Origin: Vitrella brassicaformis
Lineage: Eukaryota > Sar > Vitrellaceae
Assembly: GCA_001179505.1 (NCBI GenBank)
Contig: CDMY01000364.1
Coordinates: 20,496 to 84,495, forward strand
Reading direction: 5' to 3'
Length of the DNA: 64,000 bases
Positions 23,233 to 34,110 of this stretch are shown here, one piece after another. Position numbers and translations under genes: made by a program. The notes below the pieces were generated by a model. That model saw nothing but the letters and a program-made list of their open reading frames with translations. It ran no database searches and was not told the origin of the DNA. Every line of letters starts with the position of its first letter. Position 1 is the stretch's first letter.

Positions 23233-24292
23233 ACACAGACAGAGAGACAGACAGACAGACAGACGGATGGATCGACCGACGGACCTGGATAGATAGATGG
23301 TAGCTTCCGTCCTCCCGTCGTAGCTCCTCCCTCCCTCCATCCATCCATCCATCGACCGATCGCTAAGCCTGCATGTGTGGGTCGACGTCAAAGCACTCAC
23401 TCCAATGCACACGCAAATGCAGCACCGTCGACGTCGAAGTGCTCGCAGTGCAGTGCTGGACTTCTGCTTTCTTTTCGGATGGATGGATGGATGGATGAGT
23501 GCTATCGCTCTCTTTGTCCGTGTGTGTGTGTGTGTGTGTGCGGGCGTGTTGGTGGTTGCCTTCCACGGCAGCATTTTTGCTTATAGGGGGTGGATGGGGG
23601 TGGGGCGGGTTGGAGCGGACTGAGTGCATGTCTGCCTGCATGATGGATGGACCGGCGAACATCTCTCTGTCTGCCGTTTTCCCGCACACAGACAGAGACG
23701 CAGTGAGTGGACGGATGAGATGAATTAGCTGCCTCCCTGCCTGCCTGCCTGCCTGCCTGGGTGTCTGTCTGCCTGCGTGGTGTCTGTGACACACACATAA
23801 TCCAATACGTACGGTCTGACTAGTGAGTGTCGGCTTTATCTCTGTGAATACCCCTACTCCCTTTCTGACTCGCTTTGAACATCTACTCACTGTCTGTCTG
23901 TCTAGCTTCCCTTCCCCCCTCCTATCCTATCCGCTGCCCCTCTCTCTCTCTCCCCGTTTTGTTGCCACTGCCTCCCTGTCTCATTGTCCCGCACGCCAGT
24001 CGCACGCCTCCTCAGATCTGCCTTTCCTGTTCTCAGTGCCTGCTGGGCAGGGCAGGTAAGCGTGTGGAGTGTCATCTGCTCCGATGGCTCGTCACTCGCT
24101 TGCCGCCGCGAGGGAATGAGAGCAGACAGACGGGTGTCGCAATCGGCCCGGTCTGGTTTATTGCTGATGCCTACTCGGCCTCTGTGTGTGGCTATCGACA
24201 CCGGTCCATGCAGGCCCGTGTATTCTGCGTGCGTCGCACTTCGTGTACATCTACAGAACAGAGACCACGAATCAATGCGCAGATGCATCGAT
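23233..24292. other. Long intergenic stretch rich in short tandem repeats
   Basis: The stretch carries runs of (AGAC)n, (GGAT)n, (TG)n, (CTGC)n and TCTC between 23240 and 24000. Two convergent genes end on either side. Open frames here are driven by the repeats, and no gene is supported. Confidence 0.6.
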
Positions 24293-25264
24293 TCAGTCAC
24301 GCGTGACTGGCAGGGTGGCAGCCCATGCGTATGAGATGGCTGCGGGATTGTAGACCAGGCCCAATCCTGAGCGGACACGCAGAGACGCACGCACACACAC
24401 ATAAGCACACGGAGCCTCTCTGTCTGTCTGTCTGTCTGTCCGTCCGTCTGAATGGGTGGTGTATTACCCCTTTTCTCAGCGAGCTCTGCAGCCATCAGGT
24501 CTACACACACAACACACGCACACACGTACACACAATGCGACATTGTCAGACACGCTCAGACACACAGACAGATGGTGTTCTTACAAAGGTTTGCCATGCC
24601 CCTTTTCAAAGCCGGCAGGTCTTCACGTAAGAACACCTCCGCTTCTTCCCTGCTGACACCAGCAGAAGACAGCCTGCAGCAAGCAAGCAAGCACAGAAAC
24701 CACGAGGCACACACACATAACTAGACGCACTCTCTCGCACGCACGCACGCACACAATTCATTGGCAGTCACGTAGGCTACAACCCACCTTTCTTTCGGCA
24801 ATCCTTTCTTCTTCAAGCGATTCTCGTCGTCAAGTAGTGCCAGAAACATGTTCTCCCCGTCAGTCACCCACTGGCGGAGCTCATCATCGGACGGCGGTGG
24901 GCTTTTCTTCCCAGCCATCCGGCCCTGCCACACGCACAAACAAACTGGTTGAGATATAGGTCAGTTTGCGCGTTGCCTCCCTTTCCCCACTCACCGCAGC
25001 CACCATCATCGCATCGAACCACCCGTCTTTGCCCAACGCTGGGATGGCGCGAGTGACCATGGTGAGGGGATGACGCACCACCCGGACCGGGTCAGCGGTG
25101 GGCAGACGTCCTTCTCTGGGCTTGCAGGTGATGCCATTGCCCCTGTTGGCGAAGCTGCTCGTGCACGGGGGATGACGGATGAGGAACGACAACGGCGTGC
25201 CCGTCGGGGAAGCAGATGACGCCGCTGTCGCTAGGCAGATGGCGGCAGCGACCGCATATATCAT
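24293..25264 (-). CDS. Small secreted or plastid-targeted protein, unknown function
   Basis: Five exons chain with matching phases. Exon 1 (ATG 25264) begins MIYAVAAAICLATAASSASP, a signal peptide. A region rich in Pro, Arg and Ser follows that could be a transit peptide. Exon 2 (about 24930-24790) reads KKSPPPSDDELRQWV and MFLALLDDENRLKKKGLPKE, exon 3 (about 24673-24585) SREEAEVFLREDLPALKRGM, exon 4 (about 24505-24468) MAAELAEKR, and the last exon LGLVYNPAAISYAWAATLP, ending at TGA 24293. The mature part is helical, about 110 residues. No family is recognised; plastid targeting is an inference from the presequence style. Confidence 0.65.
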
Positions 25265-25770
25265 CCACAAAGATGGAAAAGCGGTCTAGGCGGATGCAGG
25301 TCTTTCTCTCCTTTGACGTAAAAGCGCGCAGCCCTTCATCCCTCTATGAAGTGCCAAGCTGTGCAGCCCTTGCACACTAGAGAGGAAAGCGATGAGTCAT
25401 TACATTACGCCTCAGATCAGGGTTCCCACTCGCTTCCGTTTTTGCCCTCCTGCAGGGTTTGAAACCCTTAACCCGTAACCCTAGCACCCCGTCGCCCACT
25501 GGGTCGTGGTGAGCGACAAGCGCAGAAAGAATCACGAATGACGTGCATGCGTCAGAACATCCACCTCTGAGCTTGCCGGTCTTCAGCTCGTTGGGGAAAA
25601 AACAGGTCCCTCAAAACCCTGCCTGCGAAGAACAGGAATATGACTTCGGCCTCGTGAGGGCATCAGGTGTGCAACGACAATGGGACCAGACTCAAACCTA
25701 CTCATGGTGCCTGCTCGGTTGTGTGTGGTTGTCAGGCATCGCTGACAGATCTGCTGCGCCGCAACAAACG
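25265..25770. promoter_or_regulatory. Divergent intergenic region with a degenerate telomere-like tract
   Basis: This lies between the small secreted gene (-) and T1-FKBP copy C (+), which start away from each other. Positions 25465-25482 read CCCTTAACCCGTAACCCT, similar to a degenerate CCCTAAA-type telomere repeat. The frame of copy C stays open upstream to 25543, but the first well-placed ATG by comparison with copy A is 25771. Confidence 0.4.
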
Positions 25771-27349
25771 ATGGAGGCCGAGTTGTCCGCTCGCCAGTTC
25801 AGCGCCCAGGCGATTCTCAATCAGCTGCACGTGCCCGTGACGGCCATCGGCGACGCCATAAGCCAACTGCATGCCCAGATCCGCCAAGCAGACGACGCCG
25901 CCCAGCGAGAGAGGCAGACGCACGGCGCCTCGGACCCATCAGCAGCGTCGCCCGATGACGTGCTGCTGCTCAATGTGGGCGGCAGCGAGTGGCGAGTGAA
26001 GCGGCAGCACATGACTCAAGGAGAAGGCGTGGAGGGGACTCTGTTGGCGGCGCTGTTCTCGGGCTGCTGGGACAACCGATTCATCAAGGACGACAAACAG
26101 CGGGCGTTCATCGACATCTACCCGGAGGCCTTCAAGACCATCCACACGGCCATATTGGATACCGCCACCCTCCTCCAGGCGGGCAAGGCGGCGTCGATTG
26201 TCACGCTGCTCGACGAGGCATCCCAGCGGAACTACACCGGTAAGGGGCATGAAGGCGACAGCGCACTCATCCTGTCCTCTCACTCTGTCTCTGGCTGGCC
26301 GTGGTGTAGGTCGTCATGGCTTCTGGATCAAGTTGCTGCTGTCGCCACTGGACAAGGCGGTCTCAGCGGCCCCTCCCAGTGGCGTCACTGAGCCGCGCCT
26401 GTCCGCCACGGACAGCCCTGCCGTGATGGGCGACGCCGTCAAGACGCTCGAGGCCATCATGAAGACATTCACCAAGGAGAAGGCCCGGCTGGAGGGCCAG
26501 CTGCGGGCGGCACAAGAGCGACGTGACAACCTCGACAAAGAGATACAGGTGACCCACACAGACAGAGCCAGGGGATGTGGATCGGTGCTGTGTGTGGTTC
26601 ACAGGCGGTGAGTCCCTTTCTGCTGCCTCTGAGTGGCGGTGACCCCATCCGGTCAGTCGACGTGTGCGGCCAGGTCATATCGACCACTCAGTCGACTGTC
26701 GATGAGATGAGCGACGAGCTGCGGAATCGATTCGACCTGTGAGCATCGACCCATGCACCGAAGCACACAGTGACAGCGATGCCCTATCGAGGATGGCTGT
26801 GTGTGTCTTTAGGTGGCCGCGGCCGGTTGAGGTGGTGCAGCCCGACCACATCAGCCGTATGGTCGATCACTACCGCCGCAGACGTCTCGGCGCGTCGGCC
26901 GCCGACATGGCTCCGGTGCTGAGGATGGACAAGACTACCAAGCAGAATGCCTTCGATGTCAACGCAGCCGTGTACGGCGTCATCAGGAAACGCAGATGGA
27001 GAGCCGCGCAGGAAGGCTGACCTCGCCGTCTCTCTGTCTATGTTTTTCCCTTTGCAGTGCTGACTTCACTGTGATGCCATCTGGTGCTCGGTATCGCATC
27101 GTCACGGAGGGCACCGGCAGAGTGCCCACACTCAACGACACCGTCAAGTTCTACGAGATCTGGTGGCGTGATCGATTCGACGGCCGGGACAAACGCTACG
27201 ACCTCCGTGGGGCGGTGTATCGTGTGTCTGATCTGTATGGGTGGGAGCGCGAGGCGTTGCTGTCGATGCGGGAGGGCGAGGTGAGGCAAATCATCCCGCC
27301 ACCCGGGTTTGTCCGCTACGTTGAGCTGCGTTTGGTCAGCATAGAGTAG
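25771..27349 (+). CDS. T1/BTB - coiled coil - T1-like - FKBP-like protein (family copy C; last donor altered)
   Basis: Exon 1 (ATG 25771) matches copy A closely, including SPDDVLLLNVGGSEWRVKR and the CWDNRFIKDDK and AFIDIYPEAFKTIH blocks. Exons 2-4 give HGFWIKLLLSPLDK, the coiled coil, LPLSGGDPIRSVDVCG and PDHISRMVDHYRRRR. The FKBP-like exon (about 27060-27349) is open: ARYRIVTEGTGRVPT, DRFDGRDKRYDLRG, LLSMREGEVRQI, ending SIE at TAG. However, at the end of exon 4 the place of the paralogs' GT donor reads CAGGAAACGCAG (about 26986), and the unspliced frame stops soon after, at 27018. The FKBP tail is reached only if an upstream cryptic GT is used. Its downstream flank is shared with copy E (after 37474) and copy D. 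Confidence 0.75.
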
Positions 27350-27789
27350 GAGAGAGTCCACACACACGCATGTGGGGGCGGCTGTGTGTCACACACTCAT
27401 GTGTGTGGCCGGGGGCTCTTCCCTTATTGCCTGGCTGACTGTGTGCCTCGGGTGTCTGTCTGTCATTGGCCACTCACAGCACTTGTGGGTGTCACGTCTG
27501 CTGCTCGGCCGTGGGTTTATTCCTGTCTGCCGTGCTGCAAAGAGAAGAGCCCTTTTCTCTCCTCTCTCCCCCTCTCTCTCTCTCTCTCTCTCTGCGTGTG
27601 TGTGTGTGTGTGTGGCTGCTTTTATTCAACTCGAATGCATGGCTGTCTGATCCGATGCAGTCTTGCTGAAGGGCGTGGGCGGGTTCTTTGTGTGCGTGGT
27701 GTATATGAGTGGGTGTGCGTGGGGTGAGGGAAGGGACACTTCACGTCGAGGTCAGGTTCTTGGCGATTTAATGAGTGCCACACACCACA

Positions 27790-27876
27790 TTTTTCGGTGA
27801 GGGTGAGGTGCGGCGGGTCATCCTGCCTACAGTGGAAAGAAGATATGTCGAGTATAGGCTGGTGTCCATCCTGTGA
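27790..27876 (+). pseudogene. FKBP-like module fragment (last third only)
   Basis: From 27799 the plus strand reads EGEVRRVILPTVERRYVEYR then LVSIL and TGA (27874-27876), matching the end of the FKBP-like exon of copy B. Nothing upstream matches the rest of the domain. The sequence right after the stop also resembles the flank of copy B. It is a truncated relic of a T1-FKBP or single-FKBP gene. Confidence 0.7.
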
Positions 27877-28103
27877 GCTCTCTGCTCGTGGGTGTGGCGA
27901 CAGTGCGTGTGTGGGAGGTGGTGAGTGCTGTCTGCCTTCATTCATTCATTCAGGCCACCTATGCGTTTATGTATTGTGGCCATCGATGTGACATGTCGTT
28001 CTCGTGTGTGTCTATGTATTGTGTTTCACACTGACGTGATGACTCGGTGGGTCTAATGTTTGTGCTTATCATAACGGACAAATTGGCTCGTTGTCACATA
28101 CGT

Positions 28104-28218
28104 CACAATCAACCCATCGCCGTCCGACCCGCCACCCAGCCACACTCCACGCTGAAGAACTGTCTGACACCCCTACACACACCGGTCCATCCATCGCCTA
28201 CATCTGCACACAAGCATC
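28104..28218. repeat. Duplicated intergenic block (partner 14355-14469)
   Basis: This 115-bp stretch is nearly identical to 14355-14469, in the same orientation and in the same place relative to the tandem-FKBP gene stop. It marks the left part of the duplicated unit. The surrounding gap 27877-28470 holds no supported gene. Confidence 0.75.
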
Positions 28219-28470
28219 AGATATACGCGCACAATTGCGAAAGTGACAGTAGCCAGTCAGTCGACGGCACGCAGAGGTCAGTAAAGATAAGACAGCTAAC
28301 CGGAAGGCCAGAACAACCTACAGACGCTCCTGCATCCATCCTTGCATTCACCCATCAGCGTCACTCCCTTTGCCCGCCCTCGGGCTCCTCTGCTGCCCGA
28401 TAAATCGACGAGTCAGTCAGGCACATTCACTGAGATCGATGCCTTCCATCTCACACTCAATCTCACTCTC

Positions 28471-31128
28471 TCAGAACCGCCAGCAGCCTGCACTCCGGAA
28501 CCGGGCCTTCCTTCTATCGTAGCTCAATCTGGCCGGGACAATGACCCGCCGCACCTCACCCACACGCATGTCAGTGAGGGTCTCCTGCCACCACTCAGCA
28601 CAGTCAGACCCACGCCACTCCACCCCACGCTCCTCGACTATCTTCTCTTGTCCGTAGAAGTCGTCACGCCAGTCGATGTAGTCGACCTTGACCCACTGGT
28701 CACGTGTCGGTTTGGGTCCATTGCCCGCCGGCGGCCGCACCACTTGGTGATAGGCGCCAGAGGGGTACAGAGTGGATCCTTCGTGGCTGCTGTCGTTATT
28801 GGGCGCCATCGTAGCTGGTGGTGGTGGTGGTGGTGGGCCGAAGCCCACAGGAATCCTGGCAAAGACAATACCAAAGAGCACCGCCCACACATAAAGTGAA
28901 TGCTGTGAGGCACATCGACGTCCGCAAGTGTCAATGCCCCGACTCATATGATGTCCAATAGCCGCATCTCGATGTAGGCATCCTTGCCAGTGGTGCTAAA
29001 GGATGCCGGCAGGATGACCCGCCGCACCTCGCCAACACGCATGTCAGTCCACATCTCCTGGAGCCACTCACGTACATCAGACAGACCGAACTCCAGCCCA
29101 CTGCCCTCCCCTCTCTTGTCCTGGCCGTCAAAGTCGTCAGACCACTCGATAATGTCGGCCTTTATCCGCTGATCACGGGTCGGTGTGGGACCGCTGCCCT
29201 CCTGCACCACCCAAGACAACACGCCCGTCGACCGCCTCCTGCTGCCATCGCTGGCCGCCGCTTCTTCTCTTGCTAGTGCTGGCGGTGCTGCTGCTGCTGC
29301 TGCTGACGGTGGTGGTGGTGGTGGTGGCCGCTCGGAACCGACAGAACTCCTGACAAGAAAATACCAAAGAGCAATGCGCACATATGAATGAGCCCCGTGG
29401 CGCACACCAATCCTCACACGTGTGTGAATGTGCCCGACTCACCGGATGTCCACCAGCCTGTACTCGAGATATCTCTCCTTAAAGTTTCCGTTGCCTGGCA
29501 CGAATACGCGCCGCACCTCACCCACACGCATGTCAGTGAGGACCTCCTGCTCCCACTCAGCCCAGTAAGACACACGACCCACCACCCCACCGAGATCATA
29601 TTCCTTGTCTTGTCCGTCGAAGTTATCACGCCACTCGATGATGTCGACCGTGACATTCTGTTCATACGTCGGTTCAGGCCCACTGCCCTCCTTGACCACT
29701 TGATAGTAGGCGCCAGACGGCATCCGTGTGAAGCCGGCGGGAGTGCTGGTAAAGACAACACCAAAGAGCACCGCCCACACATAAAGTGGATGCCGTGAGG
29801 CACGTGTGAATGTACCCCGACTCACAGGATGTCCAAAAGCCGCAACTCGTTGTAAGCATCCTTGTCAGTGGTGCTAAATGGCGTCGGGACGATGACCCGC
29901 CGCACCTCACCAACACGCATGTCAGTGAGCACCTCGTGTTGCCACAGACCTCGAGCACACGGACGATCCACCTCCCCCCGCCTCACGCACACGTTGTCTC
30001 CGTCGAAGTCGTCAGCCCACTGGATCCAGTCGAACTTGACGCGTTGGTCACCTGTCGGTTTTGGCCCACTGCCCGGCTGCACCACTTCAATCAGATAGTA
30101 CGCGCCAGACGGCATCTGTCTGAAGCTCACAGGAGTCCTGGCAAAGAAAACACCAAAGAGGAGAGGATGAGCAACACCCACATGCACACCATGTGAGTGC
30201 CGTGCCACTTGTGCGTGTCTCTCACTCCTCGTCCATAATGCCGATCAACCGCAGCTGACGGTACCAGCCTCTATAGCCGTCTGGCACTTTGATTTGCCTG
30301 ATCTCCCCCTCCCTCATTGACAGCACCGCCTCACGCCACCAATCACGCTCATCAGACACACGAGCGACCACCCCACGGTGATCGTAGTAAATGAACTGGC
30401 CGTCGAATCCATCACGCCACTCGATGACGTCGTACTTGACGCGGTCGTTGGCCGTGGGCGCTCTGCCGCTGCCCTGTCGCACCACCTTGTGAAGTGCGCC
30501 AGACGGGCGCTGAACGAAGCCATCGTCGGCCGTGTTGTCGTCTTTGCCGGCCGCCGCCCCTTCATCTGCCGCTGGTCTCGCTGCTGGGGTTGGTGCGGGT
30601 GCTGGTGGCTGATCGCCTTCCTTATTCTCTTGGCCTTGGTCGATGTCGACAGCCGATCTGACCACCAGCACCAAGTCGGGGATAAAGCACACCTGTCTGT
30701 GTCTGCTTGTTCAGGTCGCTCACTTGTCGTGTTCGATGCAGAACTTGATGTGCGAGTAGAATGACGGCTTGATGGCCAACCGCTGGCCATTGACCTCGAA
30801 CTCATAGCCGCCTTTGACATTCCCATAGACAAAGTGACCATCCAACAGCCCAACAGGTTCTCCACTCATGACGGCAACACACCGCCCTGCACAGACACAC
30901 AGACACAGACACACACAGACACAAACAGTCAGAGTGACGTTCACTTCAGCGTGAGATCTGCATGTGTGTCGGTGTTGGCTGACGTCCTCTGAGTTCGCTG
31001 ATGCGTTGGAATAGATTCAGCCGTGATGTGAGCTGGATTTGCGACCTCAGTGGTGTGAGTGGTGGTCGCACAAACCCATCGACAGCCGCCCAGGGCACCA
31101 TGAGGACGGCAAACAGCCACACGACCAT
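28471..31128 (-). CDS. Plastid-type presequence plus five FKBP-like modules
   Basis: It is a paralog of the gene at 14693-16944. Start at ATG 31128: MVVWLFAVLMVPWAAVDGFV, a signal peptide with a GFV motif. The roughly 50-residue module (SGEPVGLLDGHFVYG, EFEVNGQRLAIKP) is at about 30890-30725. FKBP-like exons are at about 30660-30230, 30140-29825, 29750-29442, 29355-28944 and 28858-28471. Four carry the PSGA.Y..V or equivalent strand; all carry a D.FDG or similar turn, the W.QE block and DMRVGEVRRV or a close variant. Modules 1-3 end where TGA overlaps a GTGAG donor, and the phase (2) matches the next acceptor. After module 4 the donor position reads ATGAGT, so the protein probably ends there at TGA 28944. 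Module 5 has a one-base shift near its end, so its last strand is lost. Confidence 0.7.
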
Positions 31129-31290
31129 CGTGACAGTCACGACACACGCCCGATTTGTCGCTTGTTCTCTGCTGTTGATGAATCAAATGCCTCCAGATCG
31201 CAGGTGGGAGCTCTTATGGCTGTTCTCCTAGCGGAACGTCGCTTCTACAGAAGGAAAGCACGCGATCGGCCTGTGGCTCGGAGTCTTCCG
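30720..31290. repeat. Segmental duplication, copy 2 (partner 16550-17110)
   Basis: It contains the first exons and upstream region of the five-module FKBP gene, nearly identical to 16550-17110. The encoded presequence differs at scattered residues but keeps its frame over about 60 residues in both copies, which supports that it is translated. Confidence 0.75.
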
Positions 31291-32510
31291 TGCGTGAACC
31301 GCTCTCCCGTCGGTGAGCCGGAGCACCTCGTAGGTCAACTGATCTCACGGTGAGGCACACTTGCAGATCTTCACTAGAATGAATGATTCATCACTGTCCT
31401 CTTTTGTGCGTACGCGTAGCTGTGTGTGGAGCATTCGCCCGACCCATGGCGGTGATTGTCTCTCACCCGTCACTGCAGCAGAGCTTTGTGCTGTTTCTGG
31501 TGGGGCCTCCACCTCCCCAATATCTTCGCCGAGGCTGAATGATCTGACGCGAGTTACCGGACGCGCAACCTCTCAGCAGCACCCGGTGGGTGGCACTGAA
31601 TGATGGGTCGATCTGAACGGACGCTGAGCTGCTTTTTGGTATGTGCAATCAATCAGATGTGGCGCATTGGCAATGGCTGGCACCGGATGATAAATGCATC
31701 GAAGGAGGAGGAGGGTGGAGTGAGTGAGTGAGTGTATTGGTTACTGCTTCTAGTGGGGCGTCGGAACACATGCATACCAGGCAGAGAGCGGTGTGTGTGT
31801 GTGCGTGCATGCGTGTGTGTGTCATGATGTTTTGTGACAACCTCGACAAATCATCGCACAGACTCGCAAGCAGACACAGATGCTGTCCGTAAAATCGATT
31901 CGTTCACGCAATGGGTCTGCACATATCAATGTCCGCACCACACACAGTGACAGAAAGCTGCCAAGAGAGAGAGAGAGAGAGGGAGGCAGGCCAGACACTC
32001 ACAAATAGCGTCATCAGTGACCTAGTCAGCGGCGAGCACCCCAAAGTGACAAATGAATACCCTCCTATCTCTCCGCCCACCCCGTCGTACGACTGTCTGT
32101 CTGTGTGTGGGCACCGCAGCCGCACATCGGCACCCGCCCTCCACGGCAGCAGCATATCCACACACATCACCACTGCAGTAAGGGGCGTGCGGCATCCATC
32201 AACCAAGCCACACAAGGCCGCCCAACTCGTGCCATGACACCATGCACAAAAACGCCAAGGCAGAACGCCACAAGACAAGAAAAGACAAGACAAGACAAGA
32301 CAAGACAAGACAGGACAGAACCGCAGCGAGTTATGTGTGAGTATATATAATGATTTTGTACAAGTAAGTATATCGGATGTCACCGCAGTGATACAGACAG
32401 ACAGACAGACAGACAGACGGCCTAGCTATTATGCACATACAGGTATGTATGCTGGTGTGTGTGTCTGTAGAGAGGGTGCCCCTCGCCCCGTCCATGAGCC
32501 CACCGGCCCA
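31129..32510. other. Intergenic, about 1.4 kb, with a pentanucleotide repeat
   Basis: The first part (to about 31290) is the duplicated promoter block. Beyond it no gene is supported. An (AAGAC)n run lies at about 32275-32322, (GA)n at 31965-31982, (AGAC)n at 32396-32416 and (TG)n near 31792. The plus-strand open frame 31361-31603 has no recognisable content. Confidence 0.5.
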
Positions 32511-33454
32511 TCATCCCCGGCTGTTCAATGTGCGTGTGTGTTCCATGTGGATGAGTCGGATCTCGACGTACCGCTTGGTCTTGCCCAGCCGATGCACACT
32601 CGGAGGCACTATCATCCTGCACACAGCAGCACACACACAATACATACATCAACACGCACCACCAACCTTAGCCACCCACCGACCTGCGTATCTCTCCGAC
32701 CCGCATGCTGAGGACGGCCTCCCGCTCCCAGGGGAAATACAGGTCACTCACCACCACAGACCAGCCCTACACATAATTGGTTGATAGCCACACACACACA
32801 CAGACGCACACACCCATAAGTGATGCCATACTCAATCCTCGCCCATCTGTGTGTGTGCGGACATGCCTTCTTGTGGACCATCTTGTTGCCCTCGAAGTAG
32901 TCGTACCTGCACACACAGACAGAGACCACACACGTACGTCTACCCAACATGGGCACACACACGCACGAGCTGACCAGACGGTGTAGTCGATCTTGACGGT
33001 TTGGTTGAGGTAGAGAGGGAAGGTCCCCTTGCCCATTTGCACTATCTGGAAGCGCACACCCAACACAGATGTCTGCGGCTGAGCGATGAAGGCCAAATCG
33101 TTCTGGTGAGCCGAGGGCAGCTCGTCGGGGATCGACGCCGATAGGCTTGTGGGTGTGCTGGCGCTGCTGCTGCTGCTGGCGCTGGGCACACCCACATTGC
33201 TGAATCAGACAGACAGACAGACAGACAGACAGATCCTCACAACACATGGATGGCTGCATGCGGTGTGTTTGTGGGCACTTCTTGTGCACTGTGTTGTTGG
33301 CGATCTCAATGCCGTCGGGGCACATTATCTGCTTGACATGCTCCTGCCGAATGTGCCGCCGCTGCCCGGCGGCCACGTAGTAGAAACCGCCGTGTGCGTC
33401 AACGAAGGCCTCACGGCCGAAGAACAGACCCACAAACGCCTCTTTGTCTTCCAT
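32511..33454 (-). CDS. FKBP-like protein with module split by extra introns
   Basis: Start at ATG 33454. Exon 1 encodes EAFVGLFFGREAFVDAHGGF and YYVAAGQRRHIRQEHVKQ, which resembles the roughly 50-residue N-terminal module of the two tandem-FKBP genes (G-rich turn, then NGQRLAIKP). The next exon (about 33195-32980) has a Ser/Ala-rich linker, then LGVRFQIVQMGKGTFP and QTVKIDYTVW. A very short exon (about 32910-32870) gives YDYFEGNKMVHKK, and the next (about 32765-32690) LYFPWEREAVLSMRVGEIRR. The last exon (about 32615-32511) has MIVPPSVHRLG and RYVEIRLIHME, ending at TGA. Together they form one FKBP-like domain with introns inside it, unlike its neighbours where the module is a single exon. It may represent an older gene structure of the family. 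No targeting signal is seen. Confidence 0.65.
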
Positions 33455-34110
33455 CGCCTTCGCAAGACCATTCCACCACACACACAGCGCACTCCGTGAT
33501 GCTATGAATGGTGCATCCTGGGATGAGCTCTTTTCGTCGTTTTCTCACTTGAGGCGGTGTTGTGGGTCTTCTGTCGTCAAATAACAGCACAGATCTTCGT
33601 AAAGGCCAGATCTGCGAGCTCAGGAGAGCTGGCATCTGCGAGCTTGGATGTGGGAGCAGTAAAGAGAGTCAAAGAGGTCAGTAGGCCGTCAAGGAAGGCG
33701 TCAGAGTCACCAGGCAGGCACAGATCTGGAGTCGGATGTCATGCATGTTGCCGTTCTGGTGTGCTGGTGTTGTGCAGTTTCGTCGAGCGCTGGTAGCTGT
33801 AGAGGCGGCCTTTGTGGTTCGAAGCAGACGCCTTCTTGACAGATCACGCGCTGCCACACGCAGAGGTGAACAGAAAAGGCACACGGGGGCTGCAGCACTC
33901 TGTTTGCACGGGGGAGATGCGAATTGATTGTTCGTTTGACCGGTGGCTTTGCAGGCTGGAGTGTCGTCGTGGTGTCGCGAGGCAGTCAAACAGGTGAACA
34001 GCGCTCAAGTGAATGAGTGAATGCAAAGAGGTCGAGCTGTTTGTATGTGGGCTGGCGTGACGGCTGCAGGGTTGGTTGAGGTCTGATCGATTTGACTCGT
34101 GCGCTCGCCA
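33455..34110. promoter_or_regulatory. Divergent intergenic region, no gene seen
   Basis: About 650 bp lie between an FKBP-like gene (-) and the SET-domain gene (+). Short open frames on both strands are not supported by splice sites or similarity. Confidence 0.45.

Noticed and set aside
23240-23780. Regular GGAT, AGAC and CTGC runs resembling a repeat array or CRISPR
   Set aside because: These are simple tandem repeats without spacers, in a eukaryotic genome.
31361-31603. 80-codon plus-strand open frame
   Set aside because: Short, no domain, and not conserved beside the other copy of the duplicated promoter block.
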